Shown: piece after piece, positions 8,783 through 17,342 of the stretch
Layout: the number at the start of each line of letters is the position of its first letter
Numbering within the stretch: position 1 is the stretch's first letter
NCBI RefSeq assembly: GCF_016811915.1
Contig: NZ_CP069127.1
Location: 2,014,001 to 2,078,000 of the forward strand
DNA from: Brevibacillus choshinensis
Lineage (GTDB): Bacteria > Bacillota > Bacilli > Brevibacillales > Brevibacillaceae
DNA length: 64,000 nucleotides
Direction of reading: 5' to 3'
Program-made: the position numbers and the translations under genes
The notes under the pieces: generated by a model
Told to the model about the DNA's origin: nothing
The model's database searches: none
The model's input: only the letters and a program-made list of their open reading frames with translations

Positions 8783-9208
8783 GTGAAAGGAAGTATCTTT
8801 GCCGTAGCAGGTGGGGCATTTCTCACCCTGCAAGGAGTTGCAAACGCGCGTATCAGTCAGAGCATAGGCACTTGGCAGACGGCTACGATTACCCAGCTTA
8901 CCGGGTTCGTGGCGGCGCTCCTGATCTTGCTGCTCGTCCGGGATGGCAGCTGGAGCGGCTTTCGCCAGGTAAAGCCGTGGTATTTGGCAGGAGGAGCCTT
9001 CGCTGCCCTCATTATTTTTAGCAATATCACGGCGATGAAGCAAGTAGGCGTGACACTGACTGTATCTGCCCTGCTCATCTCCCAGCTGTGCCTGACTTTT
9101 GTGATCGACAGCAACGGGTGGTTTGGCGTGATGAAGAAAAAGATGCGGCTGCCACAGTTTATCGGCATCGCGATGATGATCGCAGGCGTAGTCATACTAA
9201 AGCTATAA
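8783..9208 (+). CDS. YdcZ (DUF606) family small DMT-type membrane protein
   Basis: 141 residues with four to five hydrophobic helices, GTG start with GGAGGG upstream. It begins GSIFAVAGGAFLTLQGVANARIS, as in the YdcZ branch of the drug/metabolite transporter superfamily, whose half-size members usually work as homo- or heterodimers. Ligand unknown. It is followed 43 bases later by a Crp/Fnr-family regulator and then by a second YdcZ gene, so the three genes likely form one functional unit. Confidence 0.8.
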   Translation: MKGSIFAVAGGAFLTLQGVANARISQSIGTWQTATITQLTGFVAALLILLLVRDGSWSGFRQVKPWYLAGGAFAALIIFSNITAMKQVGVTLTVSALLISQLCLTFVIDSNGWFGVMKKKMRLPQFIGIAMMIAGVVILKL

Positions 9209-9251
9209 TACAAGTAGGCTATGGACGGCGTAGGTAGAGGGGAACGATGTC

Positions 9252-9980
9252 ATGAAAGAAGTGTTGGATCGGAAGCTGCTGCAGCATTATTTGCAAGAGC
9301 ATCAATTGCAAGCGGTATTTAACGAGCGAATCAAGCCGCATGTCGGCTTATACAGCTTTGAGCAAGGAGAGCTCATCTGCTCGCAAGGAGAAGTCCCGCA
9401 AAATTTGTACGTACTGTTAAAAGGAAAGCTGAAGGTGTACACCACTTCGGAGGAAGGAAAAACGCTGATTCTTTCCTTCAAGACTCCACTCGAGCTGATC
9501 GGGGACATCGAGTACGTCCGAGGAACGGATATCGTCAATACCGTGGAGGCGGTCTCTCCCGTTTTGATGCTGGGCGTCGGACATCGTTGGCTGCACAAAT
9601 ACGGAAAAAGCGATCCGCAGCTGCTCCAGTTTCTCCTGGATCATATTACGCGGAAGTTTTACGTCAAGTCGTCCTCGATGAGCTTCAATCTGATGTATCC
9701 GGTGGAAGTGCGCTTGGCCAGTTACTTGCTCTCCGTATCTTTTGACGATACGGATACAGAGCTGACAGGCAGATTGGACACAACGAGCATGATGGACGCG
9801 GCCAATCTTCTCGGGACCAGCTACCGTCATCTGAATCGGGTGCTTCGGCAGTTTTGCGCAGAGGGCCTGATTGAGCGGAGTAAAGGGTTGGTCCTGGTGA
9901 AGGACGTAGAAGGATTGCGAAAGCTGGCACGTCACAATATTTACGAAATGCAGCCAGGATCATTCAGCGAAAAGGAGTAG
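9252..9980 (+). CDS. Crp/Fnr family transcriptional regulator (YeiL-like)
   Basis: 242 residues. A cyclic-nucleotide-binding-type beta-roll lies at about 25-125 (LYSFEQGELICSQGEVPQNLYVLLKGKL split over the usual glycines), then the long dimer helix. A winged helix-turn-helix at about 175-220 (DAANLLGTSYRHLNRVLRQF) matches the Crp recognition helix. No cysteine cluster for Fe-S binding is visible, so it is not a classic Fnr. The effector is unknown. It sits between two YdcZ transporter genes, with only 7 bases to the downstream one, and probably controls them. Confidence 0.85.
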   Translation: MKEVLDRKLLQHYLQEHQLQAVFNERIKPHVGLYSFEQGELICSQGEVPQNLYVLLKGKLKVYTTSEEGKTLILSFKTPLELIGDIEYVRGTDIVNTVEAVSPVLMLGVGHRWLHKYGKSDPQLLQFLLDHITRKFYVKSSSMSFNLMYPVEVRLASYLLSVSFDDTDTELTGRLDTTSMMDAANLLGTSYRHLNRVLRQFCAEGLIERSKGLVLVKDVEGLRKLARHNIYEMQPGSFSEKE

Positions 9981-9987
9981 AGCAATC

Positions 9988-10449
9988 ATGGTTTTGGGGA
10001 TGGTATTGGCACTGATAGCGGGCTCGTTTATCAGTTTGCAAAATATATTCAACAGCAAGGTGAATGAGCGGGTAGGATCTTGGGCTACGACCACACTCGT
10101 CCTGGGCATGGGCTTTTTGGCCTCCTTGACGATGGGGCTGGTCTTTGAGGGGGGAGGAATCTTTGCCCTTTCGCAAATGCAGCCCTGGTTCTGGTTCAGT
10201 GGATTGATCGGGGTGGGAGTCGTGACATGTATTGTGCAGGCAGTCCGTCGACTTGGCCCTACGTTTGCCATTTCAATCGTTCTGACATCACAGCTCGGGT
10301 TTGCCCTCCTGTGGGATTCTCTGGGGTGGCTGGGACTCAAACAGGTTCCATTTACGCTCCATCATTTGCTGGGTGTACTCGTGATCGTGGGCGGCATCCT
10401 GCTCTTCAAACTAGGCGGCGCAGAGAAAGTCTCGGAAGGTATGTCTTGA
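9988..10449 (+). CDS. YdcZ (DUF606) family small DMT-type membrane protein, second copy
   Basis: 153 residues with about five hydrophobic helices. The start ATG is 7 bases after the regulator stop, with AAAGGAG upstream. It shares the family layout of the copy at 8783 (LIAGSFISLQNIFNSKVNERVGSW against its counterpart) but is clearly diverged, which fits the paired, possibly heterodimeric arrangement known for small DMT proteins. Ends before a bidirectional terminator. Confidence 0.8.
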   Translation: MVLGMVLALIAGSFISLQNIFNSKVNERVGSWATTTLVLGMGFLASLTMGLVFEGGGIFALSQMQPWFWFSGLIGVGVVTCIVQAVRRLGPTFAISIVLTSQLGFALLWDSLGWLGLKQVPFTLHHLLGVLVIVGGILLFKLGGAEKVSEGMS

Positions 10450-10464
10450 ATCGAGCAGCAGTAA

Positions 10465-10506
10465 TGAAAAAACCAGTACTCACACATGGTGCGAGACTGG
10501 TTTTTG
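10465..10506. terminator. Bidirectional terminator
   Basis: AACCAGT and ACTGGTT arms flanked by an A run and a T run, between the converging ydcZ-like and MBL-fold genes. Confidence 0.75.
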
Positions 10507-10511
10507 CGTTT

Positions 10512-11189
10512 TTAGACGGGTGTGGTCTCAACGATTTCGGCAAGACGCTCTTTGATCCCGCCCGTGCAGACGCCCCCGTGATAGGCAATGACGGTCTCGA
10601 TATCCAAATCGATTAGCTTGGCGATGGATTGCAGAGCCTTTTCTTTGTCAGGGGTAAAAGCTGGATTGAAAGGCATGAGCACACCGTCCTGCGCCGTCAG
10701 GGCATCACCCGAGATGAGCGTTTTGCTCGGGATATGGTACAACGAAATGTGGTCAGGTGTATGACCGGGAGTAAAAATCACTTGGATGCCGCCACAGTAC
10801 GGAAGAACATCGCCATCTTGCACGATGTGATTGACTCTGACAGGGGGAGCCATCGCTCCGCTTTTGATCAGAGGCAGCTCTCCCGCGATATATGGAACAG
10901 CCACTTCATGGGCAATCACCTCGAGATTTCCCTCGAACGCATCGACTAGCTCCGGCAGGCTGCCGATATGATCGCGGTCCTGATGGGTAATGATGACCCT
11001 TTTTAGGTTTTGAAAAGGAATGGATTCTTGCTCGATCACCGATTGGATGAGCTTGAGCTGTCCAGGAATGCCCGTATCTACGAGAATGGCCTCGTCACCG
11101 TCCCACAAGAGTGCGGTATGGACAACGAACTGACCACCTTCCACGTTCATCTCGAGCTTAATGACCTTGAGTCCTGCATTTGTGTTCAT
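10512..11189 (-). CDS. MBL-fold metallo-hydrolase
   Basis: 225 residues of the metallo-beta-lactamase fold. The zinc motif THQDRDHIG (HxxxDH type) lies at about 73-81. His in PGHTPDH, Asp in SGDAL and a late His in AYHGG complete the two-metal site. Substrates of stand-alone MBL hydrolases range from glyoxalase II-type thioesters to lactones, so none can be named. ATG at 11189 with GGAGGTGG upstream. Divergent from the reductase gene at 11357. Confidence 0.85.
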   Translation of the reverse strand: MNTNAGLKVIKLEMNVEGGQFVVHTALLWDGDEAILVDTGIPGQLKLIQSVIEQESIPFQNLKRVIITHQDRDHIGSLPELVDAFEGNLEVIAHEVAVPYIAGELPLIKSGAMAPPVRVNHIVQDGDVLPYCGGIQVIFTPGHTPDHISLYHIPSKTLISGDALTAQDGVLMPFNPAFTPDKEKALQSIAKLIDLDIETVIAYHGGVCTGGIKERLAEIVETTPV

Positions 11190-11307
11190 CACTGCCACCT
11201 CCACTAGTTCATCATGTACCGAGCAAGTATTCCCCATTGGGTCCGGAAAATCCTTTTCTCCTCGGCAGTTTCCAGGGAATGGGAGAGCAACATTTCAAAA
11301 TTCTCTT

Positions 11308-11325
11308 CATGTTAAAACTAACATG
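11308..11325. promoter_or_regulatory. Perfect inverted repeat, candidate operator
   Basis: CATGTTA, 4-base centre AAAC, TAACATG. Located in the divergent region, 31 bases before the reductase start. Confidence 0.45.
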
Positions 11326-11356
11326 TAAGGAAGATCGAACACGAGGAGATGGAAAA

Positions 11357-12121
11357 ATGACAAACTTGGCAGGAAAGATCGCGCTCGTCACAGGAGCGAG
11401 CAGAGGGATAGGACGTGGAATTGCTTTGCGTCTGGCAACGGATGGGGCGATCGTAGCCGTTCATTATGGAAAGAAGCGAGAAGCAGCCGATGGGGTTGTC
11501 CGGGAGATCCAAGAGCGCGGGGGGAGTGCCTTTGCAATTGGTGCGGATTTGCTCACCGTGCCAGGCATCCTCGGTTTGTTCGAGGAGTTGGATCGAGCGC
11601 TTGTGGAGCGTACAGGAAAAGCGCAGATCGATATTTTGGTGAACAACGCGGGGATTGGTCAGAGTGCCACCATTGAGGAGACGACCGAAGAATCTTTTGA
11701 TGAAGTGATGAATCTCCATGTCAAAGCGCCCGTTTTTCTCATTCAGCAAGCATTGCCGCGGATGAGAGAGGAGGGAAGGATCATCAATATTTCCTCCGCT
11801 GTGACGAGGATTGCCTTTCCCAATTTGTTTGGCTACAGCATTTCAAAGGGCGCAATCAACACGTTGACCTATAACCTGGCGAAGCACCTCGGGCCCCGTC
11901 AAATCACAGTTAATGCCATCATGCCGGGGATCATAGACACGGATATGAATGCGGGGACTTTGCAAAACCCAGAGGGACAGCAATTCGCAGCGAGCCTGTC
12001 AACCTTTGGGCGTTGGGGGCAACCGGCAGACGTCGCCGATATTGCCGCTTTCCTTGCGTCAGCGGACAGCCGGTGGGTAACGGGACAGTTGATCGATGCG
12101 AGTGGAGGCTCCCATCTGTAA
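11357..12121 (+). CDS. Short-chain dehydrogenase (FabG-like)
   Basis: A 254-residue SDR with the full motif set: TGASRGIGRG at about 13-22, NNAG near 95, catalytic Ser in SSAVT, and YSISK near 160. A C-terminal VTGQLIDASGG completes it. His-Tyr-Gly-Lys-Lys after beta-2 suggests NADP. GAGGAGATGG lies upstream of the ATG, which is also where homology to the family begins. Unlike the SDRs at 5.4-6.9 kb its composition matches the surrounding chromosome. Confidence 0.87.
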   Translation: MTNLAGKIALVTGASRGIGRGIALRLATDGAIVAVHYGKKREAADGVVREIQERGGSAFAIGADLLTVPGILGLFEELDRALVERTGKAQIDILVNNAGIGQSATIEETTEESFDEVMNLHVKAPVFLIQQALPRMREEGRIINISSAVTRIAFPNLFGYSISKGAINTLTYNLAKHLGPRQITVNAIMPGIIDTDMNAGTLQNPEGQQFAASLSTFGRWGQPADVADIAAFLASADSRWVTGQLIDASGGSHL

Positions 12122-12134
12122 GGAAATCAAAACC

Positions 12135-12179
12135 AGCCAGTCTACAGCACGTCCATTCGTGCCTGTAACTGGCTTTTTT
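12135..12179 (+). terminator. Intrinsic terminator
   Basis: AGCCAGT/ACTGGCT outer arms with an inner GCACG/CGTGC stem, then TTTTT. Confidence 0.75.
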
Positions 12180-12276
12180 CATTCAGAAAAGAATGTATAT
12201 GATTCTTATAGGCACGTACCTTTTTTCCAACCAGGGGAAACTATGTACTTTTAGTAAAATTATGCAGTGAAAAATA

Positions 12277-12306
12277 TTGACTGCAAATAAATTCTTGTGA
12301 TAATAT
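12277..12306 (+). promoter_or_regulatory. Sigma-A-type promoter of the CarD-like gene
   Basis: TTGACT, 18-base spacer, TAATAT, in an AT-rich stretch 60 bases before the start codon. Confidence 0.65.
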
Positions 12307-12367
12307 AAATATTTTTATTCCTGAAGTGTGTTATAATGAATGAGTTGGAAGTAAAGGAGGTGGACGT

Positions 12368-12868
12368 ATGTTTCAAGTTGGAGACAAGATTTTTTATCCT
12401 ATGCATGGTGCTGGCATCATTGAGGCTATGGAGGAAAAAGAGTTTCTCGGGGAAAAACATCTGTATTTTGTGTTGCATATGTTGCTGAAAGAACTCGACA
12501 TCATGGTTCCTGTTGAAAAGATGTCCGCTTTGGGAATTCGCGCGATCGTAGACGGACAAACACTGGAACACGTTTTTGCTGTCTTCCACGCGGGGGAACC
12601 AGACCTGTCGCAGAATTCAGCCCAACGGATGAAAGTGAACACAGAAAAGTTGAAGAGCGGCAATATTTATCAAGGGGCAGAAGTGGTCCGCGATTTGCAA
12701 TTGATCAGCCGAAACAAGGTGCTGGGAACGAGCGATCGGATCATGCTGGACAATGCGATGCTGAACTTGATCAGTGAGATCGAGCTTGTATGCAATCTGG
12801 ATCGTGACGAGGCGACAGAGCTGTTGAGACGGATGGTATCCGAAGAGACAGTCAATGCGGCTCCCTAA
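12368..12868 (+). CDS. CarD/CdnL-family transcriptional regulator
   Basis: 166 residues. The N-terminal 60 residues form the RNA-polymerase-interacting Tudor-like domain shared with the TRCF (Mfd) RID module (FQVGDKIFYPMHGAGIIEAME). The rest is an alpha-helical domain typical of CarD. Such proteins bind the RNA polymerase beta subunit and stabilise the open complex at promoters. AAAGGAGGTGG precedes the ATG. Monocistronic with a strong promoter and terminator. Confidence 0.85.
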   Translation: MFQVGDKIFYPMHGAGIIEAMEEKEFLGEKHLYFVLHMLLKELDIMVPVEKMSALGIRAIVDGQTLEHVFAVFHAGEPDLSQNSAQRMKVNTEKLKSGNIYQGAEVVRDLQLISRNKVLGTSDRIMLDNAMLNLISEIELVCNLDRDEATELLRRMVSEETVNAAP

Positions 12869-12928
12869 CAGACAGAGCAAATCATCAGGACACCGATGAT
12901 GTTTATCCTTAGATGAATAAACAAAAGC

Positions 12929-12964
12929 AGGGTGTGATTGCACAGGCAATCGCACCCTTTTTGC
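12929..12964 (+). terminator. Intrinsic terminator
   Basis: AGGGTGTGATTG and CAATCGCACCCT arms, then TTTTT. Also positioned to stop the converging acetyltransferase gene. Confidence 0.8.
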
Positions 12965-12967
12965 ATG

Positions 12968-13930
12968 CTAGAGAAGGAGGGAAGAACGATATTCGCTGCG
13001 CTCGGCAAACTGATGGAAGCCAGCTCGCAGAAAGGCTTTTGCCATGGGGTGGTTGCATAGATCGGTGTCGGCGCGTATGAACTTTTCACCTGCTTGAACG
13101 AGTGTGGAAACTCCTCGGTTCAACAGCTGATCGACATAGCCGCGCCCTCGGAAGTCGGGCAGCACCCCGATGTACCCAATCGTTGCAAAAGTGGGACTTT
13201 TTGTAGGGAGGATGAATCCGATGACCCTCTCGTCTGGCGCATAGGCAAGTTCCCACCAGTCTGGTTCATAAGACATGCTTTGTAAACCTTGAAAGATCTC
13301 TCGCGCCTGGGCGAGGGGACCATGCTCAGCGCGTTCCTTCGCAATCAGGCGATCCAAGGTAGACGTGGACCCCCGCATGATCGCATCCAGAAAGGCATCT
13401 TCCCCGACCTCCGTCAAGCTGCGGTATACGATACCAGCGTCTGGTGCCGGCATCAGGGCGAAAGGAGCGATGCCGTTCTCGGAATTCCATTCAAAACGAG
13501 AGGTTTCCCGCTGTAATTCAAATCCGAGCTTGCTCAAAATGTGTTTGCGCTCTTTGCGATTTTCCTGCCATTGAGGAGCAGCAGCGGGTGAGTCCAAAAC
13601 GTATCCGAGTTGCGTGACCCCCGTTTCTCTGCAGGTCAAAAGCAGGCGCTGCCACAGAAGATCAGCCAGCTGTGAGCAATGCGCATCATCCCACGGAAGA
13701 TCAAGCAAAAAGATATCCAATGGGCTTGCTTTTCCAGGCAGCGTCCAAAAAGCTACACGGCCAATCCCTGTGCCTTCCTTTTCCAAAACAAAGCACCAAT
13801 CAGGACGCATGGCCCCTTTTTCAAACATTTGTTCAAGGTAAGCGCGAATTGACGATTGTCGATGGACCGGGGTGGATATGGCCGAGAACATGTCGAGCTC
13901 ATGAGGAAAAATGGGACGAATCGTGTACAT
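12968..13930 (-). CDS. GNAT family N-acetyltransferase
   Basis: 320 residues. The C-terminal half is a clear GNAT domain (GYIGVLPDFRGRGYVDQLL at about 255-275, then AFLRAGFHQF). The N-terminal half looks like a degenerate GNAT fold (GIGRVAFWTLPG), as in tandem GNAT proteins. The acceptor is unknown. The ATG at 13930 has AAGGAG about 10 bases upstream; a GTG three codons earlier would be too close to it. Confidence 0.8.
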   Translation of the reverse strand: MYTIRPIFPHELDMFSAISTPVHRQSSIRAYLEQMFEKGAMRPDWCFVLEKEGTGIGRVAFWTLPGKASPLDIFLLDLPWDDAHCSQLADLLWQRLLLTCRETGVTQLGYVLDSPAAAPQWQENRKERKHILSKLGFELQRETSRFEWNSENGIAPFALMPAPDAGIVYRSLTEVGEDAFLDAIMRGSTSTLDRLIAKERAEHGPLAQAREIFQGLQSMSYEPDWWELAYAPDERVIGFILPTKSPTFATIGYIGVLPDFRGRGYVDQLLNRGVSTLVQAGEKFIRADTDLCNHPMAKAFLRAGFHQFAERSEYRSSLLL

Positions 13931-14008
13931 AAAAGGCACTCTCCTTTTTTAACGTGCGTGGGTAAAACAGCATGAGAGTCCCCCCTTTCCGGATAAAGTA
14001 ACTCATAA

Positions 14009-14029
14009 ATGTAATTTTGCTAGTTACAT
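14009..14029. promoter_or_regulatory. Inverted repeat in the divergent region
   Basis: ATGTAA and TTACAT separated by 9 bases, between two divergent genes. A possible regulator site; no known box matched. Confidence 0.3.
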
Positions 14030-14157
14030 CACCATTTTATAGAGAAAAATTCTTCCAGTCAATCTCCATTTTTCCCGTTACAATAAGGGGAGAATAATGA
14101 AGACAGGAAAGTAAAGGACTGGCAAGTTGAAAAAAGAGAGAAGCAGAGGAGACGAAA

Positions 14158-14637
14158 ATGAAGCAAGGGAAAACGAACGCGATGCGCATCCTGGACAAGG
14201 AAAAGATCGACTACGGGATGCTGTCGTATTCAGCAGACGATGGCAAAATAGACGGCGTGTCCGTCGCCCAAAAAATCGGCAGAGAAAAAGGTGTGGTTTA
14301 CAAAACATTGATTTCTCAAGGGGCGAGCAAGGCGTACTACGTCTTCGTCATACCTGTCGAAGCTGAGCTTGACCTAAAAAAAGCTGCGAAAGCGGTTAGC
14401 GAAAAGAAAGTAGAGATGATTCCCGTCAAAGATATCACTACTGTGTCGGGATACATTCGCGGAGGGTGTTCGCCGATTGGCATGAAAAAATGGTACCCCA
14501 CCGTCATCGAAGAAAGTGCTCAGACCCTGGACACCATTATCGTCAGCGGCGGGAAAATCGGCGTGCAAATTGAATTATCCATTGCAGATCTGGCAAAAGC
14601 GACGAGGGCTTCTTTTGCAGAGATCACAATGGAGTGA
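14158..14637 (+). CDS. ybaK: Cys-tRNA(Pro)/Cys-tRNA(Cys) deacylase YbaK/EbsC family
   Basis: 159 residues, the usual length of the single-domain YbaK editing proteins. They hydrolyse cysteine mischarged onto tRNA-Pro. Conserved blocks include KTLISQGASKAYYVFVIP, with the catalytic-site Lys near 46, and the glycine-rich SGYIRGGCSPIGMKK around 100-112. A weak purine-rich site precedes the ATG. It is followed by a gene-free stretch containing short repeats. Confidence 0.88.
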   Translation: MKQGKTNAMRILDKEKIDYGMLSYSADDGKIDGVSVAQKIGREKGVVYKTLISQGASKAYYVFVIPVEAELDLKKAAKAVSEKKVEMIPVKDITTVSGYIRGGCSPIGMKKWYPTVIEESAQTLDTIIVSGGKIGVQIELSIADLAKATRASFAEITME

Positions 14638-14686
14638 GGAGCCCATCTTACCAGCAGGCAATTTGCAGCCGTTTGGATTCGGACAG

Positions 14687-14720
14687 ATAAGTTAGAAAAC
14701 TTGGCTGCGCCAAGCTTTTG
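14687..14720. repeat. Dispersed intergenic repeat, copy 1
   Basis: An 18-base block, TTAGAAAACTTGGCTGCG, followed by CCAAGCTTTT. The reverse complement recurs at 59108-59131. CTTGG/CCAAG can pair as a small hairpin. Confidence 0.5.
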
Positions 14721-14721
14721 C

Positions 14722-14772
14722 ACCCAAAGGGTACAGGTCTCGCATTAGTACCCAAAGGGCACAAGTCTCGCC
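14722..14772. repeat. Tandem 23-base direct repeat
   Basis: Two near-identical units starting ACCCAAAGGG at 14722 and 14750 (28-base period), each ending in (G/A)GTCTCGC-type sequence. A partial third AGGTCTCGC lies at 14788. No gene is visible in 14638-14894. Confidence 0.55.
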
Positions 14773-14847
14773 TTCTCACTTTGATCGAGGTCTCGCTATG
14801 TTGCACTTATACTGGATAAGAATCTTATAAATTCTTATCTGTACAAA

Positions 14848-14878
14848 AAAGGAGCGTGCCTCAATCACGCTCCTTTCG
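14848..14878 (-). terminator. Terminator of the CapA-like gene
   Basis: AAGGAGCGTG and CACGCTCCTT arms. On the minus strand the stem is followed by a T run. Confidence 0.8.
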
Positions 14879-14894
14879 CTGTTATTGAGAACGA

Positions 14895-15950
14895 TTACAC
14901 GAAGCGCCTCCCGATAACCTGTGTCGCGCGATTCCAGAGCTGCTGCAATCGCCTGCGTCCACGTAGCGCCAGATGCTTATCTGGCCTTCTCAAATAGGCC
15001 CGCATCGGCATGACGCGGAATTTGGCGCGCCCGCCCGAAAAATAGCGCTGAGAATAGGTAGGAACGATCCGGATATCGGTAAGGCTCGTTTGGCCCTGGG
15101 GATCCTTTTCCACAGCAAATTGCAATATCGCCCCACATTGGGACTGATCAAACGACAGCATTTTTTCCGACGTGAAATTTCCTAATGAATAAGCGACCAA
15201 TGTGCGCTTTTTCCTGCCATCGGCTGTCGTGATGATGGGTGTGACGACTGGCTGCAGCACGTGCGGATGCGCACCTAGAATGACGTCCGCCCCTCGTTCC
15301 AATAGATTTTGCGCCAGGATGCGTTGCCTCTGAGTAGGCGTGAAGCGGAACTCTACGCCAAAGTGCAGGCAGAGGATCAGCAAATCGACCTCTGGACGCA
15401 AGCGTGAGAGGTCCTGCTCGATGACAGACGGATCCAGCAGATTGACGATCCACGGTGATTCCACGGGTACCTGCTGCTTGTTGGTACCGTACGTATACGC
15501 CAGTATGCCGATTCGTATGCCGTTTACCTCACGGATCAGAAAGGTCGAGGCTTCTTCGGCCGTGCGATACGTCCCGGTATGAGCGATCTGGTGCTGATCC
15601 AGCACGTCTAGCGTACGGAGCAGACCTTGTGGCCCCCCATCCAGACAGTGATTGTTGACGGTCGTGAGGACATCGAACCCCGCCTGCCGCAGGTCGCGAG
15701 CCAGCTCATCCGGGCAGTTGAACCTCGGATAGCCTGTGCGGGCTGACCCGATTTGGTAGGGCTGTGTCCTGCCGCTAAACGTTGTCTCCAAGTTGCCGAT
15801 GGTCAAATCAGCACGCTGCAAGAGGGGAGTCACAGGTGCGAACATCTCAGCAAACGAGTAGCTCTGGGTTCCTAGTATTTTCGCGGACTCGACCTGTTCC
15901 CTCCACATCAGAATGTCGCCTACTGCGGCGATTGTAGCTCTGCGATTCAT
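14895..15950 (-). CDS. CapA/PgsA-family metallophosphatase-like protein
   Basis: 351 residues of the CapA family (poly-gamma-glutamate synthesis and export in capsule systems). Calcineurin-like motifs are visible: AAVGDILM near 10-17, IGNLETTF near 55, VNNHCLDGG near 103, and the LGAHPHVLQP loop near 224. No convincing signal peptide or N-terminal membrane helix is seen, unlike PgsA of capsule producers. The ATG at 15950 has AGAGAGGTGA upstream. Divergent from a Mur-ligase-like gene 157 bases away, which suggests a shared role on gamma-glutamyl or peptidoglycan-like peptides. Confidence 0.82.
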   Translation of the reverse strand: MNRRATIAAVGDILMWREQVESAKILGTQSYSFAEMFAPVTPLLQRADLTIGNLETTFSGRTQPYQIGSARTGYPRFNCPDELARDLRQAGFDVLTTVNNHCLDGGPQGLLRTLDVLDQHQIAHTGTYRTAEEASTFLIREVNGIRIGILAYTYGTNKQQVPVESPWIVNLLDPSVIEQDLSRLRPEVDLLILCLHFGVEFRFTPTQRQRILAQNLLERGADVILGAHPHVLQPVVTPIITTADGRKKRTLVAYSLGNFTSEKMLSFDQSQCGAILQFAVEKDPQGQTSLTDIRIVPTYSQRYFSGGRAKFRVMPMRAYLRRPDKHLALRGRRRLQQLWNRATQVIGRRFV

Positions 15951-16107
15951 AGGCCTCACCTCTCTTTTTCTACCTTATTCGGGGCGAGGTCCGCTTGTTT
16001 TGGATGATAGCGGAACGTTTTCATAGATAAAGGTCCATACAGGCTCTATGTGTTCCTCATACAATATCCAAGCTGATGGTGAGGACTCGCAGAGGAGGGG
16101 GTATCCA

Positions 16108-17292
16108 ATGAAGGGTTTCGGGAAAAGGATCGCCAAAACGAAGGCGAAAGCACAGCCTATGAAGACACTCATTCTCCAAAAGCCCGTGATCGCGGTGACA
16201 GGCAGTGCCGGGAAGACGACGACAAAGGAATTGATATCTTCCATTCTGGGCAGGCGCTGGAACATTTACAAATCGATGCATAACAAAAACTTCTTAGGGA
16301 ATACGCGGGCGCATGCCAGGCGCATCTCGGATGAGCATCAAGCTGTCGTCCTCGAATACGGGATTTTGGGAAGCGGTCACATAAAAAAGCACTGTGAAAT
16401 GATACAGCCATCAATCGGTGTCATCACGAATATCGGTACGGCACACATAGGTAATTTCGGGGGCAAAATGAGCGGAATCGCGATGGCAAAATCAGAGCTG
16501 ATCCGCTGCATGAAACGGACGGGGACCGTCTTTCTCAATCAAGATTGCCCTTACTCGCGCCAAATGACGATGCAGCCGTATGTAGGCTCATTTTCCGGCA
16601 AATTTGTTACGATTGGAATCGAGGAAGACGCAGACTACCGAGCAACGGACATCCATGTCGAAGATCGGGGAATTCGTTTCTCCTGTTTCATCGGAGAAAG
16701 ACTAGAGGAATTTTACCTTCCGATATTGGGAGAGCACAATATCAGCAATGCCTTGTTTGCCATTGCCGTGACTCATTCGTTGGGATTTTCCGTGGAAACG
16801 ATTCGGGAAGGTCTGAACGCATTTCACCCACAAAGAAAAAGGCTTACACGCTACCGTCTGGATGACAATGTACAGGTTCTTGATGATACCTACAGCTCGA
16901 ACCCAGATGCTGCCAAGGCAGCGATCGACGTGCTTTGTCAGGTAGGAAGCGGGACGAAAGTTGCGGTTCTCGCCAGTATGCTGGAGATGGGAAATTACGA
17001 GATTCAGGCACATGAAGAAGTGGGTCGATACGTAAGTCAAAGGGAAGTCGATTACCTGTACACGCTGGGAGCGAGCGCTCGCCACATTGCGCGTGCAGCC
17101 ATTCGTTCCGGTTTTCCAGCCAACCGAGTCATTCATTGCCACACGAAAAGCAGACTGCATCAGCTGCTTTCGGAGCGGATCAGACCCGATACCTCTTTCC
17201 TCGTAAAAGGCTCTCATCGATTGAAAATGGGGGATACGGTTTTGTTTTTGCGCAAGGAAATGGTAAGGGGCCGTCGGAAAAGAAAGGCATAG
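16108..17292 (+). CDS. Mur ligase family protein (MurF-like, lacking the N-terminal domain)
   Basis: 394 residues. The ATP-binding loop VTGSAGKTTT is at residues 30-39, followed by the central Mur-ligase domain (LEYGILGSGHI, NIGTAHIGNFGG, LGEHNISNALFA) and the C-terminal ligase domain (DDTYSSNPDAAKAAI, LLVKGS-like SFLVKGSH). MurF proper has about 80-100 residues before the loop that bind UDP-MurNAc-tripeptide; here only about 30 basic residues are present, so the acceptor is probably different. GGAGGGGG precedes the ATG. Divergent to the CapA-like gene: the pairing recalls CapB/CapA amide ligase systems. It could also modify cell-wall precursors. Confidence 0.82.
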   Translation: MKGFGKRIAKTKAKAQPMKTLILQKPVIAVTGSAGKTTTKELISSILGRRWNIYKSMHNKNFLGNTRAHARRISDEHQAVVLEYGILGSGHIKKHCEMIQPSIGVITNIGTAHIGNFGGKMSGIAMAKSELIRCMKRTGTVFLNQDCPYSRQMTMQPYVGSFSGKFVTIGIEEDADYRATDIHVEDRGIRFSCFIGERLEEFYLPILGEHNISNALFAIAVTHSLGFSVETIREGLNAFHPQRKRLTRYRLDDNVQVLDDTYSSNPDAAKAAIDVLCQVGSGTKVAVLASMLEMGNYEIQAHEEVGRYVSQREVDYLYTLGASARHIARAAIRSGFPANRVIHCHTKSRLHQLLSERIRPDTSFLVKGSHRLKMGDTVLFLRKEMVRGRRKRKA

Positions 17293-17308
17293 ACTCGCTG
17301 TGCCCAGG

Positions 17309-17342
17309 AGCGCTTGTCCGCTAGGAGGACAAGCGCTTTTTA
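17309..17342 (+). terminator. Intrinsic terminator
   Basis: AGCGCTTGTCC and GGACAAGCGCT arms, then TTTT. Confidence 0.85.
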
